NCBI GenBank assembly: GCA_964575975.1
Contig: CAZNTU010000155.1
Coordinates: 1-13,195, forward strand
DNA: 13,195 bases
Direction of reading: 5' to 3'
Source of the DNA: G963674505 sp964575975
Lineage (GTDB): Bacteria; Desulfobacterota; Desulfobacteria; Desulfobacterales; SKZT01
Part shown: positions 7,733 to 13,195 of the stretch, piece after piece
Layout of the letters: the number at the start of each line of letters is the position of its first letter
How positions within the stretch are numbered: position 1 is the first letter of the stretch
The notes under the pieces: generated by a model
The model's database searches: none
What the model was told of the DNA's origin: nothing
Seen by the model: the letters and a program-made list of their open reading frames with translations, nothing else
Position numbers and translations under genes: made by a program

Positions 7733-10700
7733 ATGAGCGTTCAGGACGAGATAAAGAAGGCGATAGCCACAGAGCGACAATACCTTTCGGGTGCGGGCAT
7801 ATCCGCCTTGAACAAGGCGATACGAATATGGGAACGGCTACTGAATCATTCCGAATACGCCGATACGTCGTGTTCCTTTCAAGCGAAAATATTGAACGAC
7901 AGCGCAAGCGCATATCTCAGAAGATACTGGGAAACGGGAGGTATCTACGATTTGGAGACGGCCGTATCGTTTTGGGAGGAAGCGGTCCTGAAAACTCCTG
8001 AAGATTCACCGGTTTATTCGGATCGCATAAACAATCTCGGAAACGGACTGAAAGAACGCTATTTCAGCTTCGGCAATTACGACGATCTTCAAAAAGCTGT
8101 AAAAGCCTACAGGAAGGCAGTATCTTCCGCGCGGGAAAAAACGCCGAATTTGCCTCTGTACATGAACAATCTCGGAAACGGTCTACGAAATTTGTATTCG
8201 ATTTCCGGAAACGTCGAATACCTTGTGGAAGGAATCGAGGCTTACGAAAAAGCGATTTCCATGACAGCCGAGCATTCGCCGGATTTTCCCATGTTTGTCA
8301 ACAACCTCGGAAACGGCCTTAGGGACCGTTTTCATCATTTAGGCAATTCCGATGATTTGGAGGCGGCGGTAAAAGCCTATCGCAAGGCCGTTTCCATGAC
8401 GCCGGAAGATTCGCCGCACTTCCCGCAGCGTCTGAGCAATCTCAGTGTCGGTCTGACCGACAGGTATTGCCTCTCAGGCGTTCTTTCGGACCTTGAGGCG
8501 GCGATAGATGCTTCTCGGAAAGCGATATCTCTCACCGCTGATAAAGCCACCGAACTTCCGGATCGTCTGGCGAATCTCGGTTCAAGCCTGAGGATACGGC
8601 ATGACGTTATGGGCAACCCAGCCGATTTGAAAGAAGGGATCGACGCCTTTCGCAAGGCCGCCGCATTGGCTCCGGAGCATTCGCCGAAATGGCCAAGTTA
8701 TCTCGTTCATCTCGGTACCGGGTTGGCGGACAGCTTCCATTATTATGGATCGTTCTCTGATTTGGAGGAAGGAATCGATACATACCGCAAGGCAATAGCC
8801 ATGACATTGGAGGATGCATTGGAGCTGCCCCATTATCTGAATTGCCTTGGCACGGCACTCTTGTACAAGTATGGGCGGAGTGGAAATCCGCATGATATTG
8901 AGGAAGCGATACACATGTACGAGAAAGCGGTCTCTTTAGCCTCGGAAAGTTCTCCGGATTTTCCCGTGTATGTAAACAATCTCGGGGCGGGGCGTACGGA
9001 TCGTTACTATCGCCTTGGCTGTCTCGACGATCTTGAAAAAGGAATCGCGGCGTACCGGAAAGCGGTTTCCATGTCGTCGGAAGATTCACCGGACTTTCCG
9101 ATGTGTTTGAACAATCTCGGAGTAGGGTTGAGAGAACGTTTTTTTCGTTTGAGCCATTTTGCCGACCTTGAAGAGGGAGTCGCCCTTTTCCGAAAATCGA
9201 TCTGTTTATTGCCAGGGAATTCTCCAAAACTTCCGATGTATTTGAACAACCTCGGAAACGGGCTTACTGATCGTTTTGCCGTCCTTAAAAAAACTCCGGA
9301 CCTTGAGGAAGGGATTGACGCTTATCGGAAAGCGGTTGCCTTGTTGCCTGCCGACAGCCCGCATTTGCCCACATGTCTGGGCAATCTCGGCTCGGGACTC
9401 TCGGACCGATATGACGCGCTCGGTTATTTGCCGGACCTTGAAGAGAGTATTGATGCGCACAGAAAAGCGGTTGCCATGTCAATGGAGAACCCGCCATATC
9501 TTCTCCGCCATCTGAACAATCTCGGAGACGGATTGATTAAACGCCATAGAGTCAAAGGCGAACCGGACGATTTGGAAACGGGAGTCGAGGCTTTGCGGAA
9601 AGCGGCCGAAATGGGATTGGATGTCGCCCTTGAGGAAAGCCTTAGAAGTTCCAAAAATTGGCTGAAGTCCGCGTTTGATCGTGGCGCGTGGGAAGAAGCG
9701 AATCTCGCATATTCCTACGCGTATCGAGCCGTCGAAAAACTCTTGAAAGCGCATCCGGCGAGAGACGGAAAAGAAATTTGGTTGCGCGAAATCCAGGGAT
9801 TTGCGTCAATTGCGGCGTATGCTCTTGCGCGACTGAACAAATTGCAGAATGCCGTGACAGAGATTGAAAAAGGACAGGCGCAGCTTTTGAGCGAAGCGCT
9901 TTCCATAGAACGTGTCAATCTGAAACTGCTGGAACGTACGGAAAACGCCGAACAAGTCGATGCATATCGTAAAGCCGCCAACCGGTGGCATGCCTTGTCG
10001 CGGAAGGAAATGCTGTCCGAGCAAGAACTGGCGGACTTGACCCTGGCCCGCACGGACTTGGACAATTCGATCCAGGCCATCCGAAAGATCGAAGGGTTTG
10101 AGAATTTCCTTGCTTTTCCGAGTTTCAGCGAAATACAGACTGTATCAAAAGACACTTATTTGATATACATTCTATCGACCAATACCGGCGGTTTGGCTCT
10201 TGTCCTTAAAGAAAATGTTCGTCCCATATGGTTGCCGCAATTGCAACTGAAAGAATTTTCACAAATGCTGATGAATTATCTCGGCGCGTATCTGATAAGG
10301 CACGAGTACGAGCATGTCTGGCGGACGACCTTGGAAGACCTGACCCATAGACTTTGGGATGCGGTTATGGAACCGGTCGTCTGCGCCCTTCCTGCTGGCG
10401 CGAAAACCACCCTGATTGTTTCCGGTCCTCTTGTATTTTTTCCGCTTCACGCCGCGTGGGAATATGATAGTGCCTCGCCAACCGGCAAACGATACGCCAT
10501 GGACACGCTGAATATTTCATTCGCCCCCAACGCACGCGCTCTTGGCCAAGCCATTGACTTGGTCAGTCGGACCAATACGGAGAAAATACTTGCGGTGGAT
10601 GACCCGAGAGGCGATCTTCCCCATTCCGAGTATGAGGTCCAATCAACCGTTTTGAATTTTCAAGATTTTCAAATATTGAGGCGCGGCCAAGCGACTTGTA

Positions 10701-11257
10701 AGTTTGTATTGAGCGCGCTTGAATCATGTGATCTTTTCCATTTTTCTTGCCACGGCAAAGCCGATTTCGAAAACCCGCTGTTCAGCGCATTATTTATGGC
10801 CGACGGAGAAATCAGATTGCGGGATTTTTTTAACCTTCGTTGGAAAGGGATGCGCCTAGCCGTCCTTTCGGCATGCGAAACCGGTATTCCCGACATAAAC
10901 CTGCCCGATGAAAGCGTCAACCTGCCTTCGGGACTATTGCAGGCAGGTGTTGCGGGTGTCATATCGACTCTCTGGCCGGTCGGGGGGATGAGCACTATGA
11001 TGCTGATGATACGTTTCTATCACACATGGATACGAGAGTCTCTGGCACCTTGCGATGCCTTGCGCAGTGCCGAAATCTGGATGAGAGATTCCACAAACCG
11101 GGAAAAGCTGGCATATTTCAGGGAACTCGAAAAACGTGGGCAATTCCCCAATAGCGCAATGAAGAGCCTCTACAGGGAGATCGGATTTTCAAACCCCGAA
11201 GCAAGGGATTTCGCCCATCCACATCATTGGGCGGCGTTCCAATATGTGGGTGCCTGA
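7733..11257 (+). CDS. TPR-CHAT caspase-like protease (copy B), intact
   Basis: This 1174-aa protein is a long TPR-like solenoid (residues about 50-640) of roughly thirteen 45-residue repeats with consensus P.YLNNLGNGL.DRY...G, DLEEGI.AYRKAV and PEDSP, then a helical linker (about 640-800, with LLSEALSIERVNLKLL) and a C-terminal CHAT domain (about 808-1174). CHAT is a caspase-related cysteine protease fold. The catalytic dyad is visible as FSCHG (H1007) and LSACETG (C1048), and ASGLLQAGVAGVIST-like sequence follows (here PSGLLQAGVAGVISTLW). ATG 7733 is chosen; a TTG three codons earlier is possible, and no strong ribosome binding site is seen for either. It lies 45 bases after the 704-aa gene and is probably in the same transcript. 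In known systems such proteases are activated by a partner and cleave a neighbour-encoded protein; here partner and substrate are unknown. Confidence 0.9.
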   Translation: MSVQDEIKKAIATERQYLSGAGISALNKAIRIWERLLNHSEYADTSCSFQAKILNDSASAYLRRYWETGGIYDLETAVSFWEEAVLKTPEDSPVYSDRINNLGNGLKERYFSFGNYDDLQKAVKAYRKAVSSAREKTPNLPLYMNNLGNGLRNLYSISGNVEYLVEGIEAYEKAISMTAEHSPDFPMFVNNLGNGLRDRFHHLGNSDDLEAAVKAYRKAVSMTPEDSPHFPQRLSNLSVGLTDRYCLSGVLSDLEAAIDASRKAISLTADKATELPDRLANLGSSLRIRHDVMGNPADLKEGIDAFRKAAALAPEHSPKWPSYLVHLGTGLADSFHYYGSFSDLEEGIDTYRKAIAMTLEDALELPHYLNCLGTALLYKYGRSGNPHDIEEAIHMYEKAVSLASESSPDFPVYVNNLGAGRTDRYYRLGCLDDLEKGIAAYRKAVSMSSEDSPDFPMCLNNLGVGLRERFFRLSHFADLEEGVALFRKSICLLPGNSPKLPMYLNNLGNGLTDRFAVLKKTPDLEEGIDAYRKAVALLPADSPHLPTCLGNLGSGLSDRYDALGYLPDLEESIDAHRKAVAMSMENPPYLLRHLNNLGDGLIKRHRVKGEPDDLETGVEALRKAAEMGLDVALEESLRSSKNWLKSAFDRGAWEEANLAYSYAYRAVEKLLKAHPARDGKEIWLREIQGFASIAAYALARLNKLQNAVTEIEKGQAQLLSEALSIERVNLKLLERTENAEQVDAYRKAANRWHALSRKEMLSEQELADLTLARTDLDNSIQAIRKIEGFENFLAFPSFSEIQTVSKDTYLIYILSTNTGGLALVLKENVRPIWLPQLQLKEFSQMLMNYLGAYLIRHEYEHVWRTTLEDLTHRLWDAVMEPVVCALPAGAKTTLIVSGPLVFFPLHAAWEYDSASPTGKRYAMDTLNISFAPNARALGQAIDLVSRTNTEKILAVDDPRGDLPHSEYEVQSTVLNFQDFQILRRGQATCKFVLSALESCDLFHFSCHGKADFENPLFSALFMADGEIRLRDFFNLRWKGMRLAVLSACETGIPDINLPDESVNLPSGLLQAGVAGVISTLWPVGGMSTMMLMIRFYHTWIRESLAPCDALRSAEIWMRDSTNREKLAYFRELEKRGQFPNSAMKSLYREIGFSNPEARDFAHPHHWAAFQYVGA
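8021..9640 (+). repeat. Tandem 135-bp coding repeats of the copy B TPR solenoid
   Basis: Twelve successive units of 135 bp (45 codons) each contain a near-copy of AACAATCTCGG (Asn-Asn-Leu-Gly) and a later AA(A/G)GCGGT segment (Lys-Ala-Val); for example the Asn-Asn-Leu-Gly word recurs near 8030, 8165 and 8300. A thirteenth, divergent unit precedes them (about 7880-8015). The unit is longer than the standard 34-residue TPR and matches the 42-45 residue type common in CHAT-linked TPR proteins. The near-identical words make unequal recombination easy. Confidence 0.8.
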
Positions 11258-11265
11258 CCAAGGAA

Positions 11266-11328
11266 ACTCCGGAAAGGCGGGATCATGGACATCCTTATTA
11301 TTGGGCAGGTTTTTCGTTTTCCGGAGCG
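11266..11328 (+). pseudogene. Orphan C-terminal tail of a third CHAT protein
   Basis: Just after the copy B stop, but in another frame, the DNA reads TPERRDHGHPYYWAGFSFSGA. This matches the tail of copy A (DPDGRDFGHPYYWGGFQYAGF) and of copy B (NPEARDFAHPHHWAAFQYVGA). By hand count over 45 aligned bases it is 37/45 identical to the copy A tail (2014-2058), while the copy A and copy B tails share only 30/45. It has no start codon, no upstream CHAT sequence and no in-frame stop at the expected place, so it is a relic. Confidence 0.7.
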
Positions 11329-11333
11329 TGTAG

Positions 11334-11361
11334 TTGTCAAAAACATCTTTTCTGGAATACT
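11334..11361 (+). promoter_or_regulatory. Possible sigma70-type promoter before the zinc-ribbon gene
   Basis: TTGTCA (11334-11339, five of six to TTGACA) is followed after 16 bases by AATACT (11356-11361, four of six to TATAAT) with an upstream TGG resembling an extended -10. A start near 11368 would give a very short leader ending at the ribosome binding site. It would let the zinc-ribbon and membrane genes be expressed apart from the long upstream operon. Such matches also arise by chance. Confidence 0.35.
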
Positions 11362-11372
11362 GTGTCATTGAC

Positions 11373-11378
11373 GGAGGA
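11373..11378 (+). promoter_or_regulatory. Strong ribosome binding site of the zinc-ribbon gene
   Basis: GGAGGA stands 5 bases before ATG 11384. It is the best Shine-Dalgarno match in the window and fixes the start of the 130-aa gene. Confidence 0.75.
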
Positions 11379-11383
11379 ATACC

Positions 11384-11776
11384 ATGTACAAAACCGAAGA
11401 CATCATGGCGGCGGCGATATCGATTCGCCCGAATTTGAAAGACCTGATCGGAGAGGAAGCGGAGAATATCCAAAGCGAACTGGCGGACCTTCTACTGAAA
11501 CACGAAAAGGGAGAGGATGTCGAGATTGAAGTGATCGATCTGCTTTCCGGAAACGAAACAACCAGGAAGTGGATGGAAAACGAGCTAAAAGACAAACGCA
11601 TTCCGGATGGGGAGAAGTCGTTCAAGCCGCTTGCCGGACATCCGGTCGAACCGCCTCGCGGAATAGAGAAATTTGTTTGTTCCAAGGGCTGCGGTTTTAC
11701 TTGGTTTCGACAGAGAGTCGGGCAGGAAATTCCGAATTGTTCGAAATGTGGCGCGGGCCTCGTTTCGGAGAAATGA
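11384..11776 (+). CDS. Small protein with C-terminal zinc ribbon (130 aa)
   Basis: The N-terminal half (about 12-70) is a charged, helical region (IRPNLKDLIGEEAENIQSEL, then a segment ending in ETTRKWMENEL). A proline-containing linker follows. The C-terminus is a four-cysteine zinc ribbon: C99-x3-C103, then FTWFRQRVGQEIPN, then C119-x2-C122. The pattern C..G...WYR..VG..IP.C..C/HG resembles small zinc-ribbon proteins that I recall near CHAT, caspase and other conflict-system genes; this is memory of a pattern, not a search. It has no membrane segment. It lies 126 bases after copy B (with the relic tail between) and 51 bases before the membrane-protein gene. A role as adaptor or as protease substrate is inference. 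Confidence 0.8.
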   Translation: MYKTEDIMAAAISIRPNLKDLIGEEAENIQSELADLLLKHEKGEDVEIEVIDLLSGNETTRKWMENELKDKRIPDGEKSFKPLAGHPVEPPRGIEKFVCSKGCGFTWFRQRVGQEIPNCSKCGAGLVSEK

Positions 11777-11827
11777 AATCATCGATTATAAAGGATTTGA
11801 AGCGGTTGTACACAAAGGATATTAACG

Positions 11828-12727
11828 ATGGATTTGACAAAATTGTTGGAAAGCCGGTTGAAGATGCCGCTGAAATCCGGATTGGTGTTCTGGACAGGCG
11901 GATTTATAGCCTGGGTTTCGGACAAAGGGATCGCGGAAATCGAAAAACTGTATTCCGGCCTCAGCCTTTTTCGAATCTCATTGATTTCGTTTACGATATT
12001 GCTTGCAATGGCGTTCGGCGCGGCGGTCGTCAAAAATTTCGACGTGGTCGCCCTCCGCTTGCTGGAAGGCTACCACTGGCCTGTTTGGTTGAAATCTTGG
12101 TGGATGAAACGGCAGGACGCATGGTGGATCGACAACGCAAGACACAGATTCGACATGCTTGCCGAAAAAGCATCCAGGGAACCGAAATCGCTCATGCCCG
12201 AAGAACGCCGGGAGCTTGCCGAACTTGACAGAAAACTCATGTACCTGCCGGACGAGGGAAAACGGTTGCCGACGCAATTGGGAAACATCCTTCGAACGGC
12301 CGAAATGCGTCCGAGGGAAAAATACGGACTGGACGCATTCGTCTGCTTCCCTCGCCTGTGGCTGCTCATGCCCAAGGAAGCGACTGCGGAACTGTCCCAT
12401 GCCCGCGAAATCTTGGACACCGCCACCCATGTCTGGATGTGGAGCTTCCTGTTCATCTTCTGGGGCTTTCTCGCATTATGGACCGTACCGGCCGGATTGA
12501 TACTGACATGTCTGGCGCATCGCTGGCTTCTTGACGCCGCAGAGACATACGGTCAACTCGTGGAATCATCGTTCGACGTGTATCGGCCGTTGCTTTATCA
12601 ATCTTTGCGGTGGCGTCTTCCGGCGAATGCCGAGGAGGAGCATCGGGAGGGGGAAAGGTTGACGGCGTATTTATGGCGAGGTTCCGATCAACCGGAACAC
12701 GAGTTTGTAGATATTAATAAGACTTGA
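11828..12727 (+). CDS. Conserved-looking membrane protein of unknown function (299 aa)
   Basis: Start ATG 11828 has AAAGGA at 11814-11819, 8 bases upstream. A weak hydrophobic stretch (about 15-32) is followed by a clear membrane segment at about 48-69 (LFRISLISFTILLAMAFGAA) and another at about 203-229 (WMWSFLFIFWGFLALWTVPA onward). Between them is a soluble, basic and tryptophan-rich loop with a striking segment at 148-182 (LPTQLGNILRTAEMRP, then KYGLDAFVCFPRLWLLMP). I recall this LPT.LGN.LR..E.RP..+YGLDA...(W/F)PRLW motif from membrane proteins of unknown function in actinobacteria and others, often near conflict genes; I cannot verify that here. The C-terminal part (about 245-299) is cytosolic or exported and charged. 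It could be a membrane effector or sensor acting with the zinc-ribbon and CHAT proteins. Confidence 0.8.
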   Translation: MDLTKLLESRLKMPLKSGLVFWTGGFIAWVSDKGIAEIEKLYSGLSLFRISLISFTILLAMAFGAAVVKNFDVVALRLLEGYHWPVWLKSWWMKRQDAWWIDNARHRFDMLAEKASREPKSLMPEERRELAELDRKLMYLPDEGKRLPTQLGNILRTAEMRPREKYGLDAFVCFPRLWLLMPKEATAELSHAREILDTATHVWMWSFLFIFWGFLALWTVPAGLILTCLAHRWLLDAAETYGQLVESSFDVYRPLLYQSLRWRLPANAEEEHREGERLTAYLWRGSDQPEHEFVDINKT

Positions 12728-12752
12728 ATGATTCGGCCTGTGACATGATTAT
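12724..12752 (+). promoter_or_regulatory. Possible promoter of the antitoxin gene
   Basis: TTGAAT (12724-12729), a 17-base gap and GATTAT (12747-12752) resemble a weak sigma70 promoter. The -35 overlaps the end of the membrane-protein gene. The rest of the 12728-12795 gap is A+T-rich with no hairpin that I can see. Confidence 0.25.
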
Positions 12753-12795
12753 TATGTAAATCTCATTTTTCGACTTTAGGAAATTAGAGGCAACT

Positions 12796-13023
12796 ATGAA
12801 AACCGCCGAATTGTTTACAGATGGCAAGGGCCAGGCCGTGAGACTCCCCGAAGAGTTTCGATTCGAAGGAACGGAGGTCTTCATCCGAAGGGAAGGGGGT
12901 AAAGTCGTTTTGTTGCCCAAAAAGAAAGCATGGCGCAGCTTTTTCAAGGAAGTCCCTCCCGTGAGCGAGGATTTCATGAACGAAAGAATCGATCTTTTTC
13001 AACCCGAAAGGGAGGAAATCTGA
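12796..13023 (+). CDS. vapB: VapB-type antitoxin (AbrB/MazE fold)
   Basis: This 75-aa protein begins MKTAELFTDGKGQAVRLPEE, the typical start of VapB antitoxins with a swapped-hairpin (SpoVT/AbrB) DNA-binding fold (residues 1-42), and continues with VFIRREGGKVVLLPK. The acidic C-terminal part (about 45-75, with SEDFMNER and EREEI) is the region that in this family clamps the toxin. AGAGG at 12786-12790 stands 5 bases before ATG. In known pairs VapB neutralises the VapC PIN-domain ribonuclease and represses its own promoter. Here the toxin gene that follows is broken after about a dozen codons, so this is an orphan antitoxin. Family assignment is confident. Confidence 0.88.
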   Translation: MKTAELFTDGKGQAVRLPEEFRFEGTEVFIRREGGKVVLLPKKKAWRSFFKEVPPVSEDFMNERIDLFQPEREEI

Positions 13024-13061
13024 TTTACATGCTCGATACGAATATTTGCATTCAATCTTGA
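13020..13061 (+). pseudogene. vapC: Truncated VapC toxin start
   Basis: Directly overlapping the antitoxin stop, the DNA encodes (L)IYMLDTNICIQS and then TGA at 13059-13061. MLDTNICI is the standard N-terminus of VapC PIN-domain toxins and carries the first catalytic Asp. After ICI the similarity stops, and no reading frame in the remaining ~130 bases continues a PIN domain. The coding part from ATG 13029 is only 10 codons, so no toxin can be made. The breakpoint is near 13053. Confidence 0.75.
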
Positions 13062-13195
13062 CGACCCCGCCGTCGTTTTTGGCCTCCGCGACCAATCCTT
13101 TCCAAAAGCCCGTGAAAATCCATTGACATGCAGTCGCCGCTTTCGGCATAATTTTTCTCGTCAAAGGCAATTTTCAATCGTTTGCGAATTTTAGC
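13052..13195 (-). other. Unidentified end of window; possible 3' end of a minus-strand gene
   Basis: Beyond the vapC break the sequence resembles nothing I know. On the minus strand a frame is open from the right edge to a TGA at 13052-13054 (47 codons, beginning AKIRKRLKIAFDEKNYAESG). It could be the tail of a gene entering from the right, or chance. It begins where vapC similarity ends, so it probably belongs to whatever replaced the rest of vapC. Confidence 0.2.

Noticed and set aside
11258..11383. Possible transcription terminator between copy B and the zinc-ribbon gene (T-rich stretch at 11111-11120 equivalent, near 11311-11320).
   Set aside because: The T-rich stretch is part of the relic CHAT tail (Phe-Ser-Phe codons) and no stable GC-rich stem precedes it.
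11569..12228. Open frame of 219 codons spanning the end of the zinc-ribbon gene and the start of the membrane-protein gene, with an ATGA junction at 11773.
   Set aside because: It overlaps two better genes in another frame. The membrane-protein frame has a ribosome binding site, membrane segments and a conserved-looking motif, whereas this one is rich in Arg and Gly with no domain.
1..13195. CRISPR array or Cas genes, suggested by the TPR-CHAT protease that accompanies type III-E CRISPR.
   Set aside because: No short direct repeats with regular unique spacers are present, and no protein here shows RAMP, Cas1, Cas2 or Cas6 features. The 135-bp repeats are coding TPR units.

Overview
The window is a bacterial accessory region of roughly 50% G+C. 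All recognisable genes lie on the + strand and are closely packed. It looks like a conflict (defence) island. The species cannot be named: the GGAG-type ribosome binding sites, a VapBC-type toxin-antitoxin remnant and very long TPR-CHAT proteins fit a Gram-negative or environmental bacterium, but nothing is diagnostic.

Layout. (1) Positions 2-1963 hold the 3' part of a TPR-repeat protein (copy A) whose C-terminal CHAT protease core is deleted. The displaced end of its CHAT domain survives out of frame at 1930-2076. (2) Positions 2124-5576 encode a 1150-aa superfamily 2 helicase fused to a C-terminal PD-(D/E)XK nuclease-like domain. (3) Positions 5573-7687 overlap it by 4 bases (ATGA) and encode a 704-aa protein of no family I can name. 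Its middle has a faint Argonaute MID-like look. (4) Positions 7733-11257 encode an intact 1174-aa TPR-CHAT protein (copy B) with about thirteen 45-residue repeats and a complete caspase-like His/Cys dyad (H1007, C1048). (5) Positions 11266-11328 hold a third, orphan copy of the CHAT C-terminal tail. (6) Positions 11384-11776 encode a 130-aa zinc-ribbon protein and 11828-12727 a 299-aa membrane protein, possibly with their own promoter. (7) Positions 12796-13023 encode a VapB-type antitoxin followed by the first codons of a vapC toxin that breaks off. The last ~130 bases contain nothing I can identify.

How the genes may work together (inference). The helicase-nuclease and the 704-aa protein are translationally coupled and are probably the part that handles or recognises nucleic acid. 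The TPR-CHAT protein is a protease with a long protein-binding solenoid, comparable in outline to the TPR-CHAT protease of type III-E CRISPR (Craspase) and to caspase-like proteases that trigger abortive infection. The zinc-ribbon and membrane proteins are candidate partners, substrates or effectors. No CRISPR array, Cas protein, tRNA, rRNA or transposase is visible. The three CHAT tails (one intact, one cut off, one orphan) record repeated recombination between TPR-CHAT paralogues at this locus.
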